From contig REDJ01000067.1 of the NCBI GenBank assembly GCA_007693555.1, positions 1-52,413 on the forward strand: DNA of 52,413 nt, in the 5' to 3' direction. How positions within the stretch are numbered: the first letter of the stretch is position 1; every line of letters begins with the position of its first letter. The position numbers and the translations under genes are program-made. The DNA is from Bacteroidota bacterium. GTDB taxonomy: Bacteria > Bacteroidota > Bacteroidia > Bacteroidales > UBA7960. The notes beneath the pieces are model-generated. The model had not been told where the DNA came from. It saw only the letters and a list, made by a program, of their open reading frames with translations, and searched no databases. Of this stretch, positions 1-8,639 are shown piece after piece.

Positions 1-2
1 GG

Positions 3-299
3 GTGTTTCTGATGATCGTTTTTGAAACTGTTTTCTTAACCCTTACAGGAGCATTAGTGGGAATGCTGACTGGCTTTGCCACCATTGGCGCGGTATCAAA
101 TAAAGGCATCAATCTGGCTCCCCTGGGAGGCGATACTTTGCAGGACTTTGGTTTCGACCCGGTTATTTATCCTCAACTGGAAGGCTCGCTCATTATTTAC
201 CTTACCATATTGGTTATTCTTACTGCCTTATTAACAGGGATTTATCCGGCATTAAAAGCCATACGTTTGCAACCGGCTGAAGCAGTCAAACCCAATTAG
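3..299 (+). CDS. ABC transporter permease, FtsX/MacB type (C-terminal end only)
   Basis: This is the 3' end of a gene that begins before the window; the reading frame is open from base 3. The roughly 98 visible residues hold two hydrophobic segments and the closing sequence PALKAIRLQPAEAVK, which is the usual end of the FtsX-like permease domain found in MacB- and LolC/E-type transporters. Such proteins are inner-membrane subunits that, with an ATPase, move lipoproteins or export small molecules by a mechanical lever rather than a channel. The substrate cannot be told from this fragment. The next gene starts 49 bases downstream on the same strand and encodes an outer-membrane barrel, so co-transcription and a shared envelope role are plausible but inferred. 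Confidence 0.8.
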   Translation: MFLMIVFETVFLTLTGALVGMLTGFATIGAVSNKGINLAPLGGDTLQDFGFDPVIYPQLEGSLIIYLTILVILTALLTGIYPALKAIRLQPAEAVKPN

Positions 300-347
300 A
301 TATTGAATTGAATTTTTAAAGAAAATAAACTTCTAAAACAATAACCC

Positions 348-1523
348 ATGTTTAAGAAAATTACAATACTCATTTTTGTAACTACTACACTTTCTATATT
401 TACAATTAATGCAAGTGAAAATGAAAGTACCATTTTTGACGATATGTCGTTACGCGGCTATATCAAGGCTATGCCCGGGATTCGTTTCAACAGGGATTTT
501 TCCGATTCAAACTTCGACAATCTGATACATAACCGGCTGAATTACCGGTGGAGCATAACAGATAACCTTAGGTTTGTTGCCGAAGGCCGCAACAGGCTCT
601 TTTACAACACCATGTTTGAAGACTTCCCGATGTTTGCCGACATTCTTGATATTGACGACGGACTTATTGACATGTCATGGGTTTGGTTAAACGAAGGTGC
701 ATGGATCGGACACACAGAAATTGACCGTTTGTATCTTGACTTCAGGCATAACAACTGGCAAATGCGGGCCGGACGTCAACGGATCAACTGGGGCATCAAC
801 CTGGTTTCCAATCCCAACGATCTGTTTAATACGTATTCTTTCTTTGATTTTGATTATGAAGAAAGGCCCGGCGCCGATGCTATACGAATCCAGTATCATA
901 CCGGTTTTGCAGGCAGACTGGAAGTGGCTTACAGCCCTTCAAAACGAGCCCGAAACAGTGTTGCTGCTTTATTCTGGTCAACCAACATCAGAGGTTACGA
1001 CCTTCAGGCCATAACCGGTTATTACAAAAACCGTTCAGCTTTAGGTATGGGATGGGCCGGCAATATTGGCGGTGCAGGTTTTAAGGGAGAAGCAACCTGG
1101 TTTTATGATCTTGAAGAAACCAACGGCAACCGCAGCAGTAACCTGGTTGCTGCAACCGGTTTGGATTATATGTTTGGCAGCGGAACCTTTGCAGTGTTGG
1201 AGTTTCTTTACAATGGCGGTTATAAGCCCGTTGATGATATGTTTCTCATGCCCGATCAACCCTTATCGCCCGACAACATCATGTTTTCTGAATACGCCAT
1301 TACCGTGAGTTTGCAGCATCCCTTCTCCCCGGTTTTCAATGGAAGTATTGCTGTGATGGCACTCCCGGATCAAGAGTCATTTTTCCTGATGCCAAGGGCA
1401 GGATGGTCTTTAGTAACCAACCTGGATCTGGATATCATTTCACAGATTTTCCTGGGGGGTGAAAATACCATTTTCCGTGATGCGGGTTCAGCCTGGTATA
1501 TGGCATTAAAATACTCTTTTTAG
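348..1523 (+). CDS. Outer-membrane beta-barrel protein, porin-like
   Basis: A 391-residue protein with a signal peptide of about 22 residues (basic MFKK, hydrophobic stretch, cut near NAS). The rest alternates aromatic and polar residues as in amphipathic strands and ends with aromatic Phe (KYSF), typical of outer-membrane barrels recognised by the BAM complex. The segment AGRQRINWG followed by NPND resembles barrel proteins of the DUF1302/alginate-export kind, but I cannot assign a family firmly. It sits between an ABC permease end and a patatin-barrel gene, 49 and about 150 bases away. In Bacteroidota such barrels often accompany ABC or RND export operons, so a role as the outer-membrane partner is a reasonable inference. 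Confidence 0.65.
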   Translation: MFKKITILIFVTTTLSIFTINASENESTIFDDMSLRGYIKAMPGIRFNRDFSDSNFDNLIHNRLNYRWSITDNLRFVAEGRNRLFYNTMFEDFPMFADILDIDDGLIDMSWVWLNEGAWIGHTEIDRLYLDFRHNNWQMRAGRQRINWGINLVSNPNDLFNTYSFFDFDYEERPGADAIRIQYHTGFAGRLEVAYSPSKRARNSVAALFWSTNIRGYDLQAITGYYKNRSALGMGWAGNIGGAGFKGEATWFYDLEETNGNRSSNLVAATGLDYMFGSGTFAVLEFLYNGGYKPVDDMFLMPDQPLSPDNIMFSEYAITVSLQHPFSPVFNGSIAVMALPDQESFFLMPRAGWSLVTNLDLDIISQIFLGGENTIFRDAGSAWYMALKYSF

Positions 1524-1671
1524 AATAATTTGATTTACAGTGTCTTAAACCCAAAATACATTAAATAAGATGATGCCCTCAAAGAAATTCACATCCGAAG
1601 AAAAAGGGGTTATAAAAGCGAAAAAACAAATATATATTGCTGAACCCAAAGCCGGTTGCAAGCATGAAATC

Positions 1672-4002
1672 ATGCATGGAACAATACGTTTCTTCGTTTT
1701 ACTCATAACGATGACATTGGTGCTGGCAGCCACGGCAATGGATTCCAATGATTTGCCACGCAGGCAGACTGTTGCCGTAGTGCTAAGCGGAGGTGGAGCA
1801 AAAGGAGTTGCCCATGTGGGTGTTTTGAGAGCACTGGAAGAAAATGCTGTACCTATCGATTATATTGCCGGCACTTCCATGGGTGCTATAGTAGGCGGGC
1901 TTTATGCTGCGGGTTATTCGCCTGACGAAATTGAGGAATTAATAACCTCTCAGGAGTTTCTGGATGCGTCAATTGGAAAAATGGACAAAAACTACAGGTT
2001 CAGATTATATGAGCCTGAACCCTCTCCGGCCTGGGTTACACTTAAATTCCGGTTTGACCAGTTAGCACAATTTCATGATATTATCCGCGAAAACATTCCC
2101 ACTAACATGGTTTCTCCGGGTGTAATGGATTTTTTGTTTATGAAATACCTGCAACCTGCATCGGCTGCAGCCGGAAATAATTTCGATAATCTGTTTGTTC
2201 CTTTTCGCTGTATCGCTTCAGATATTACGGACAAAGAAGCCGTTGTTTTGCGCAACGGCTCTCTGGCAGAAGCTGTCAGGGCTTCTATGACCTTCCCTCT
2301 GTATTTTAAGCCCATAATTATTGATGGGAAAGTTATGTTTGATGGAGGTATGTATAATAACTTCCCGGCTGATGTTGTATATGAAGAATTTCAACCCGAT
2401 TTTATAATTGGAAGTGTGGTTGCAACAAACCCAAAAGACCCTTGTATTCATGATCTGTACTCTCAGTTGGAAAATATTTTTATGACTACCTCAACCTATT
2501 TACTACCTGGAGGAAACGGAGTAATCCTTTACCCTGATGTGCCGGATTTAAGTGTAACGGATTTCAGCCGAAGCGATGAATTATTTATTGCCGGTTATGA
2601 AGAGGCATTGGATAAAATGGGGTTTATAAAGGCCATGGTTCCCAACAGTAGATTAAGGCAGGAAGTTCAGTACAAAAGATTTATGTTCAGGCAAAAATTT
2701 CCCAGGGAGGCTATTGCTGATATCAAAACCCTTTCCGGTGATGAGGCAACCAGAGATTTTGCCCGCTCTTTTTTGATGACCGAAGAGGATGAAATCAGTT
2801 TTGAAACACTTAGGGAAAATTATTTTCGCTTAATATCTGTGGACAAATTTAATCATATTTACCCCAGGTTGGTTTTTGACCCGTTACAAAATAAATATGA
2901 ACTTCACCTGGAATTGAGAAAAAACAATCCCCTTACACGCCGGATTGGCGGAAATCTGTCCTCGCAGTCCATAAACCAGCTTTACATATATGGTGCATAC
3001 GAAAGGCTGGGGAAACGTCTTTTTACAGCCTACTCCAATATTTATATAGGTAATTTATACAACAGTGGAAACCTGGGGGTTCGTTTAAACTTTTTTAAGG
3101 CTATACCCTATTACCTTCAACTTGAAACTTCTATCAGCCGCTGGAATTACACCACTGAAAGTGTTTTTTTCTTTGAAGAACAGAAACCTTCCTTCATTGT
3201 GCAGCAGGAGTTTTTAAATGATTTCCGGATTGTTTTCCCGGCACGGTATAAAGGGGTCATTGAGGCTGGAGCTTTCACATCCCGGCATATTGACCGTTAT
3301 TACAATACTTCTGTTTTCTCCCGCACAGATACAACTGATGAAACACAATTAGACCCTTCAGGTTTTTATTTCAGCTTTGAAAGGAGCGGCAGAGATAAGT
3401 TTCAGTTTCCCAGGAGCGGCTCTTACATTAATGCTACTGCAAGGTACATTATGGCGAGGGAAAAATATACCCCTGGTACAACATCTTTTAACCCTTTTGC
3501 TTCAACACAATCGCATAACTGGTGGGAGATTAACATACAAACGGAAAATTTCCTTTCAGCCAGACGTTCTTTCAGGTTGGCCGTTTCATCAGAATTGTTT
3601 TTATCAAACCGCCCCTTGCTGGTCAATTACAGCGCAAGTAAAATCATGGCAAAACAATTCAGTCCCTTTCCACTTGCAACAACAAAATATCTGGATGCTT
3701 TCAGGGCAAATCAGTTTATTGCGGGAGGCTTGAAAGCTCTCTATCTGCTAAACCGGAATGCACATTTGCAGTTTGAAAGCCATGTATTCAGGGCAACCCG
3801 GGAAATCATTCCCGGACCCAACCACGGAGCTGATTACAAAGATTGGCTGGCAAAACCTGTTTTTATGCACAACGCGGCTTTTGTATACCATACAGTGGCC
3901 GGGCCCTTAAGCATAAGCGCATCTTACTTTCAGGGAGAAAGTGACCCCTGGGCTATTATGCTCAACTTTGGTTATATTCTTTTTAATCGAAGAACATTTT
4001 AA
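1672..4002 (+). CDS. Patatin-like phospholipase fused to a surface-antigen (BamA-like) barrel
   Basis: An outer-membrane lipid hydrolase candidate of 776 residues. With the start at 1672 the protein opens with a clear signal peptide; an in-frame ATG at 1570 would add a 34-residue polar N-terminus and is less likely. The patatin domain (about residues 32-320) shows the oxyanion loop GGGAKG near residue 40, the nucleophile elbow GTSMG with Ser69, and the DGG motif with catalytic Asp224. From about residue 390 onward the sequence looks like beta strands, with the conserved RSGRDKFQFPRSGS type signature and a final Phe, as in PlpD-type proteins that carry a 16-strand barrel. Members act as phospholipase A1-type enzymes; whether the domain is released or stays at the surface is unknown here. 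All catalytic residues are present. Confidence 0.88.
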   Translation: MHGTIRFFVLLITMTLVLAATAMDSNDLPRRQTVAVVLSGGGAKGVAHVGVLRALEENAVPIDYIAGTSMGAIVGGLYAAGYSPDEIEELITSQEFLDASIGKMDKNYRFRLYEPEPSPAWVTLKFRFDQLAQFHDIIRENIPTNMVSPGVMDFLFMKYLQPASAAAGNNFDNLFVPFRCIASDITDKEAVVLRNGSLAEAVRASMTFPLYFKPIIIDGKVMFDGGMYNNFPADVVYEEFQPDFIIGSVVATNPKDPCIHDLYSQLENIFMTTSTYLLPGGNGVILYPDVPDLSVTDFSRSDELFIAGYEEALDKMGFIKAMVPNSRLRQEVQYKRFMFRQKFPREAIADIKTLSGDEATRDFARSFLMTEEDEISFETLRENYFRLISVDKFNHIYPRLVFDPLQNKYELHLELRKNNPLTRRIGGNLSSQSINQLYIYGAYERLGKRLFTAYSNIYIGNLYNSGNLGVRLNFFKAIPYYLQLETSISRWNYTTESVFFFEEQKPSFIVQQEFLNDFRIVFPARYKGVIEAGAFTSRHIDRYYNTSVFSRTDTTDETQLDPSGFYFSFERSGRDKFQFPRSGSYINATARYIMAREKYTPGTTSFNPFASTQSHNWWEINIQTENFLSARRSFRLAVSSELFLSNRPLLVNYSASKIMAKQFSPFPLATTKYLDAFRANQFIAGGLKALYLLNRNAHLQFESHVFRATREIIPGPNHGADYKDWLAKPVFMHNAAFVYHTVAGPLSISASYFQGESDPWAIMLNFGYILFNRRTF

Positions 4003-4175
4003 CAACTGTCCATAAGCGTACATCTGTTGCTTCCAGGCGAACAGTAATATTAAGAATTTTTCATCATGTTTTACCGCATAGTGTTGATATATAATTCATT
4101 AAAGGCGTTGGCATGAGCTTTGAACCTATATTATTAGAATCCATCAATTATTTTCAACCAAAAAATATTGCAACA

Positions 4176-4901
4176 ATGAAATACAGAAACGCTTTTTTTA
4201 CGATACTGTTTGCATCTGCGCTTATGCTTTCGTCCTGCTGGAAAGTGGATTATTTTCCATGCGTAAGTCCAAGGGGTGCCAATGTTAAAGAAGAAAGATT
4301 TACAGGATATTTTGATGGTATCAATTTAAGATTACCCGCCAAAGTATATGTAAATTATGGCAAGGAACCTTCAATATCAGTAATCGCCCCCGAAAACATT
4401 CAGGAATATATTGAAACAAAAAGCACTGGAAATACACTTGTAATAGATAATTCCAGATGCCTGAAAACAACAAACAATGACATAATCATTTATGTAACAA
4501 TGCCGGATATAACTTTTTTAAGGGTAGCAGGTTCAGGAAATATTATTGTTGACAGTTTTCTTTATGAGGAAAGCATTTCTGCCGAAGTATCCGGTTCGGG
4601 TAGTATTTATTTATCCGGTGAATTTGACAGGGTATATTGTTCTGTTTCCGGTTCGGGAAAAATTGATATGACAGGCAGTTCTTATATTCAGAATTCACAA
4701 ATCTCCGGCTCAGGAAGAGTTGATGCCCTCGATATGGTATCTGAATTGGTGGATATAAAAATCAGCGGCTCAGGTCAGGCATGGGTATTTGCTACTAAAA
4801 GATTGGATGCAAGAATATCAGGAAGCGGGAAAGTATATTATAAAGGCAACCCTGCTATCAATATAAATATTTCGGGATCAGGTAATGTTATCCATTTATA
4901 A
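4176..4901 (+). CDS. Head-GIN (DUF2807) domain lipoprotein, SGSG type
   Basis: A 241-residue predicted lipoprotein. Choosing ATG 4176 gives a clean signal with lipobox LMLSSC (Cys21); an upstream ATG at 4113 would bury it. The remainder is a putative auto-transporter adhesin head GIN domain (DUF2807): strands punctuated by the tetrapeptide SGSG about every 18-20 residues, at least seven times, with a final SGSGNVIHL. This regular pattern suggests a stacked beta-solenoid. The biochemical role of the family is not settled. Two relatives occur at 7827 and 8640 in this window, each with its own variant of the tetrapeptide. The gene stands alone, 170 bases after the patatin gene. Confidence 0.85.
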   Translation: MKYRNAFFTILFASALMLSSCWKVDYFPCVSPRGANVKEERFTGYFDGINLRLPAKVYVNYGKEPSISVIAPENIQEYIETKSTGNTLVIDNSRCLKTTNNDIIIYVTMPDITFLRVAGSGNIIVDSFLYEESISAEVSGSGSIYLSGEFDRVYCSVSGSGKIDMTGSSYIQNSQISGSGRVDALDMVSELVDIKISGSGQAWVFATKRLDARISGSGKVYYKGNPAININISGSGNVIHL

Positions 4902-5136
4902 TTAAAAAGATGGTTCTGATCTTATCTGATAAAGAAAACTTTTCCATCAATTTTCATAAAATCATCTAAAAACTATGAAAACTATGAAAGTTTCCTTTTA
5001 TTTGCAACTACTTAATTAATTGACCAACAGTTTTTTAAACACTTGTTTGCAATTACTAAACAAAATTCATCCATGTTCCTATTTAAGAAACTGACCTTTT
5101 TTCACAAATAAACTGACCAGTTAATATAAGATAATC

Positions 5137-5664
5137 ATGAAGTCTAAATATAGGATTCGTCAGGCCAAACCGGAAGATAAAACCGAAATAAAGCAGCTGT
5201 TTATTCAATCTGTTTTGAATGATAAAAAACTTCTTAATCCGGAAAACATTGCCCCATCTTTCATTAATGAATTTGTAGATAAAGTAATTGAGCAGGGCAA
5301 TATGATTGTTGTAGAAAATAACAAACATGAGCTGGAGCTTATAGGAGAAGTGCATTACTATAATACCCAGGTAACCAAAACAGAAAAATACTTAAAGGAA
5401 ATAAACTTTCTTTCACGCCTTGAAGTAGACAGCAATGAAAGAGAAACTGAATTAATTGAATGGCTATATGGCGAGATTGAGCAAAATCATAAAGACGTTT
5501 TTATTGTGGCAATAAGTACTCCTGTGCAAAGTTTCACCACAATTTCACATTATCTTCAAAAGGGAATCAAGATTGGCGGAAAATATCACTCCCGGATTAA
5601 AAATCAGCACCTGGGGCAAAAAACTGTCTTACCTCTCTCATGGTTAAACCCCTCCTTTAATTAA
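5137..5664 (+). CDS. GNAT-like acetyltransferase (tentative)
   Basis: A 175-residue soluble protein without signal peptide. The opening YRIRQAKPEDKTEIKQLF is the usual first strand and helix of a GNAT acetyltransferase, and MIVVEN followed by LIGEVHYY fits the second and third strands. The acetyl-CoA loop (Q/RxxGxG/A) is not obvious; the stretch around TISHYLQKGIKIGGKY near the C-terminus could be the late part of the fold. I see the overall resemblance but no certain cofactor motif, so the substrate and even activity remain open. The gene is isolated, with gaps of about 235 and 260 bases on either side in which no other gene is seen. Confidence 0.5.
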   Translation: MKSKYRIRQAKPEDKTEIKQLFIQSVLNDKKLLNPENIAPSFINEFVDKVIEQGNMIVVENNKHELELIGEVHYYNTQVTKTEKYLKEINFLSRLEVDSNERETELIEWLYGEIEQNHKDVFIVAISTPVQSFTTISHYLQKGIKIGGKYHSRIKNQHLGQKTVLPLSWLNPSFN

Positions 5665-5827
5665 AATGGAACATGTTTTCATTTTCAAATAATCCAGCTG
5701 GTTTTTTGCTTAATCAAGCAGCAGTTTATAGAATTCTGCAATTATAAAGCAATAGAAATAAACCTCTGCGGACACCAACTTCTCATTACGTTAAAATAAA
5801 AAGATGATATTAAAGGGTATAATTTTT

Positions 5828-5887
5828 TACCTTTGACATTCATTTATTGAAACTCATGTTCAAAAAAAAATTCATTCACTAAATTTG
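5828..5887 (+). promoter_or_regulatory. Two candidate -7 promoter elements before the cyclophilin lipoprotein gene
   Basis: TACCTTTG at 5828-5835 and TAAATTTG at 5880-5887 both match TAnnTTTG, the -7 element of the primary sigma factor of Bacteroidota. The nearer one would start transcription about 30 bases before ATG 5924. Neither has a perfect TTTG -33 box at the usual spacing. Confidence 0.45.
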
Positions 5888-5923
5888 CAAACCTTTTAGT
5901 TTTTATTCATAAAACCTAATGTT

Positions 5924-6625
5924 ATGAGCAAGAAAAGAATTCTTTTACTAGGCCTGGTGATTGGTTTTTTAGCCTGCGGGCAAAGCAGTAACGGAAATAA
6001 CCAGGATCGCGATCAAGACAAGGAAAAAGTTGAGGACCGTGCAAAAGTTTTGATTCAAACTGAATTAGGTGATATTATTATTGAATTATTCAATGAAACA
6101 CCTCTGCACAGAGATAATTTTTTGAAATTGGCAGAAGAGGGTTTTTATGATGGGACGCTATTTCATCGTGTAATCCGTGATTTTATGATACAAGGGGGAG
6201 ATCCTGACTCAAAAGATGCACAACCCGGAGTGCAGCTGGGTACGGGAGGTCCTGGATATACCATAGCTGCTGAGTTCGTTGAGGGTAAATATCATCAGAA
6301 AGGAGCACTGGCTGCTGCAAGACAGGGAGACAATATAAACCCGGAGAAAGAATCCTCTGGTTCGCAGTTTTATATTGTGCAGGGAAGGGTTTTCAGCCAT
6401 GAAGAACTTGATCTACTGGAACAAAGAACAGGCAGGCCCATGTCAGCCGAACAAAGAAGAATATATACCACTACAGGAGGTACTCCCCATCTTGATGGCG
6501 CCTATACTGTTTTCGGACGCGTGGTGGAAGGTCTTGAAGTATTGGACAAAATTGCAGCTGCAGAAACCGACCGTGCAAACCGCCCCATAGAAGATATATC
6601 AATGCAAATGCGCATTCTCAGATAA
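5924..6625 (+). CDS. Peptidyl-prolyl cis-trans isomerase, cyclophilin type, lipoprotein
   Basis: A 233-residue protein that turns proline peptide bonds in the cell envelope. Lipobox GFLAC gives Cys18, followed by a charged linker (NNQDRDQDKEK) and then a cyclophilin domain from about residue 40. Family motifs seen are FHRVIRDFMIQGGD, GGPGYTIAAE, GSQFYIV and FGRVVEGLEVLDKI, so the catalytic Arg of FHRVI is present. An insertion around residues 150-180 (VFSHEELDLLEQRTG) makes it longer than cytosolic cyclophilins and is common in envelope members from Bacteroidota. It precedes pheS by 29 bases, so the two may share a transcript. A second, short cyclophilin without lipobox lies at 29777. Confidence 0.92.
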   Translation: MSKKRILLLGLVIGFLACGQSSNGNNQDRDQDKEKVEDRAKVLIQTELGDIIIELFNETPLHRDNFLKLAEEGFYDGTLFHRVIRDFMIQGGDPDSKDAQPGVQLGTGGPGYTIAAEFVEGKYHQKGALAAARQGDNINPEKESSGSQFYIVQGRVFSHEELDLLEQRTGRPMSAEQRRIYTTTGGTPHLDGAYTVFGRVVEGLEVLDKIAAAETDRANRPIEDISMQMRILR

Positions 6626-6654
6626 TAAAAGAAGAACAATCACTTATATTACTC

Positions 6655-7686
6655 ATGATTGAAAAAATAAAAGAATTACAAAAGATAGTAGAGGATTTCG
6701 ACACTGAAATTTTTGATGAAGCGGAAGAGTTTCGGATTCGCATGCTTTCAAAAAAAGGACAGATAAGCCTTCTCTTTAATGATTTCAAATCTTTGCCACC
6801 GGAGCAGAAAAGGCAGGTTGGCCAGGAATTGAATAAACTCAAAGAATCGGCTCTGAATAAAGTAAATGATATTAAACAACATATAGAAAGTCAACGCCTG
6901 CAAACCAAAGGTTCAGATAAATATCCCGACCTTACGCTCCCTGTTGATTTTGCTGAAAATGGCAGCCGGCATCCCATTTCTGTTGTACGAAACCAGATAA
7001 ATGAGATTTTCGAAAAAATCGGATTTGTGATCTCTGAAGGACCGGAAATAGAGGATGACTGGCACAACTTCTCTGCCCTCAATTTTGCTGAGGATCACCC
7101 GGCAAGAGATATGCAGGATACTTTTTTTGTTGAAAAAAATCCCGACGTAGCACTACGTACGCACACTTCTTCTGTGCAGGTTAGAGTAATGAACAACCAG
7201 AAACCACCCATCCGCACTATCTCGCCCGGCAGGGTATTCCGAAATGAAGCCATATCGGCAAGGGCGCACTGTATTTTTCACCAGGTAGAGGGTTTATACA
7301 TTGACAAGGGTGTTTCATTTGCCGATCTAAGGCATGTACTCGACCATTTTGCCCGCGAGTTTTTCGGACCTGAAACTCAAATCAGGCTAAGACCTTCTTA
7401 TTTCCCATTTACAGAGCCCAGCGCAGAAGTAGATGTTTCCTGTCCTTTCTGTAAAGGTAAAGGCTGTAATATTTGCAAGGGAACAGGTTGGGTGGAAATA
7501 ATGGGTTGCGGTATGGTTGACCCAAATGTGCTGGATAACTGTAATATCGATAGTAATGTTTACACAGGTTATGCCTTTGGAATGGGAATTGAACGTATAA
7601 CCATGCTCAAATACATGGTAAATGACCTTAGGCTTTATTTCGAAAATGACCTGCGTTTCCTGAAACAGTTTTCTTCTGCCTTTTAA
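6655..7686 (+). CDS. pheS: Phenylalanine-tRNA ligase alpha subunit
   Basis: Catalytic subunit of the (alpha-beta)2 enzyme that charges tRNA-Phe. The 343-residue length is standard. The first 90 residues form the coiled coil that grips tRNA; the class II core follows, with motif 2 around FRNEAISARAHCIFHQ, the phenylalanine pocket at FTEPSAEVDVSC and motif 3 as GYAFGMGIERITMLKY. A cluster of cysteines (CPFCKGKGCNICKG) in the loop after the pocket is typical of this family in many bacteria. The beta subunit gene pheT is not next to it; downstream is a terminator and then a head-GIN gene, so the two subunit genes are separated in this genome. Confidence 0.97.
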   Translation: MIEKIKELQKIVEDFDTEIFDEAEEFRIRMLSKKGQISLLFNDFKSLPPEQKRQVGQELNKLKESALNKVNDIKQHIESQRLQTKGSDKYPDLTLPVDFAENGSRHPISVVRNQINEIFEKIGFVISEGPEIEDDWHNFSALNFAEDHPARDMQDTFFVEKNPDVALRTHTSSVQVRVMNNQKPPIRTISPGRVFRNEAISARAHCIFHQVEGLYIDKGVSFADLRHVLDHFAREFFGPETQIRLRPSYFPFTEPSAEVDVSCPFCKGKGCNICKGTGWVEIMGCGMVDPNVLDNCNIDSNVYTGYAFGMGIERITMLKYMVNDLRLYFENDLRFLKQFSSAF

Positions 7687-7713
7687 GCTGAAGACATAAA
7701 AAAAACGAACAAA

Positions 7714-7746
7714 AACGACTGCTTTTTCGGAGCAGTCGTTTTTTTT
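7714..7746 (+). terminator. Rho-independent terminator after pheS
   Basis: A perfect 10-base stem AACGACTGCT / AGCAGTCGTT with a 7-base loop is followed at once by a run of eight T (7739-7746). It lies 28 bases after the pheS stop. Confidence 0.93.
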
Positions 7747-7826
7747 AGTTTATCTGTAACTTTTTCTCAGTGCATCCGTCTTACCATCGAAATTCGCAAT
7801 TTTAAATCACTTAAAGAAAGAAAAGT

Positions 7827-8555
7827 ATGATACAAAAACAAAAACTCAACATCTTGTTGCCACTGCTCATATTGATGATGGGCGCTCAGTCGTGCACTTT
7901 TGATACAAATGCTATCAGGGGAGATGGCAATGTTTTAACCCGGGAAAAAAATCTGGACAGTTTTACTGAGATTGATGCTTCGGGAGTATTTAAAATTTTT
8001 CTGCTGGAGGGAGAAAATCCCCATATCAGAATTGAAACCGATGAAAACATTCATGAATATATCAGCTACGAGGTGAAAAGAAGTACATTGAAGCTGAAAA
8101 TGGAAAGTAATCAAATTTACCGGCCTACACGCCTTGATGTTTATGTTACTGTTAACGATTTGGGGCAAATCCGGTTATCTGGCGCCACCAGTCTTGAGGC
8201 TGACCATGTATTAGTTTCACCGGAGTTTTCATTGCATCTGAGTGGTGCAGGAGATATAGATCTGGAGGTGGAAACGGAAAAACTAACCACTCATGTATCA
8301 GGCGCCGGCAGCCTGAAAATAAAAGGATACACCTACATGCACGATATAACCCTAAGTGGCGCGGCTTCTTTGAAGTGTGTTGATCTGATTACACATATAA
8401 CCCATATTAAACTCAGTGGAGCCGGTTCGGCAAATGTGTATGCATCTGAGGAACTGAATGCCAGCATTTCCGGTGTGGGTAGTATAAGGTATGCCGGAGA
8501 ACCCCGGAGCACGAATATCAGCAGAAGCGGAGTGGGCTCCATAAGACCTATATGA
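7827..8555 (+). CDS. Head-GIN (DUF2807) domain lipoprotein, SGAG type
   Basis: A 242-residue predicted lipoprotein with lipobox GAQSC (Cys23). The first part, with DSFTEIDASGVFKIFLLEG, is the usual entry of the DUF2807 head-GIN fold. The solenoid part repeats SGAG, or close variants (SGAT, SGAA, SGVG), every 18-20 residues to the end. The neighbouring gene at 8640 carries the same fold, 84 bases downstream, so the two are probably expressed together and arose by duplication. No enzymatic residues are apparent; family function is unknown, with a surface or adhesive role only presumed from the family name. Confidence 0.85.
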   Translation: MIQKQKLNILLPLLILMMGAQSCTFDTNAIRGDGNVLTREKNLDSFTEIDASGVFKIFLLEGENPHIRIETDENIHEYISYEVKRSTLKLKMESNQIYRPTRLDVYVTVNDLGQIRLSGATSLEADHVLVSPEFSLHLSGAGDIDLEVETEKLTTHVSGAGSLKIKGYTYMHDITLSGAASLKCVDLITHITHIKLSGAGSANVYASEELNASISGVGSIRYAGEPRSTNISRSGVGSIRPI

Positions 8556-8639
8556 TAAATTCTAAAATGCAACCAAACAGATTACCAATATATTTTTCTC
8601 TCTGACAACCATGATTACAAACTTTTAATTTTAATAACG

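Noticed and set aside
1570-1671. Upstream in-frame start of the patatin gene at 1570
   Set aside because: It would place 34 polar residues before an otherwise normal signal peptide; ATG 1672 gives a standard exported protein.
4970-4990. Short direct repeat AACTATGAA before the GNAT-like gene
   Set aside because: Two 9-base AT-rich copies are expected by chance in such sequence; no further copies or conserved position.
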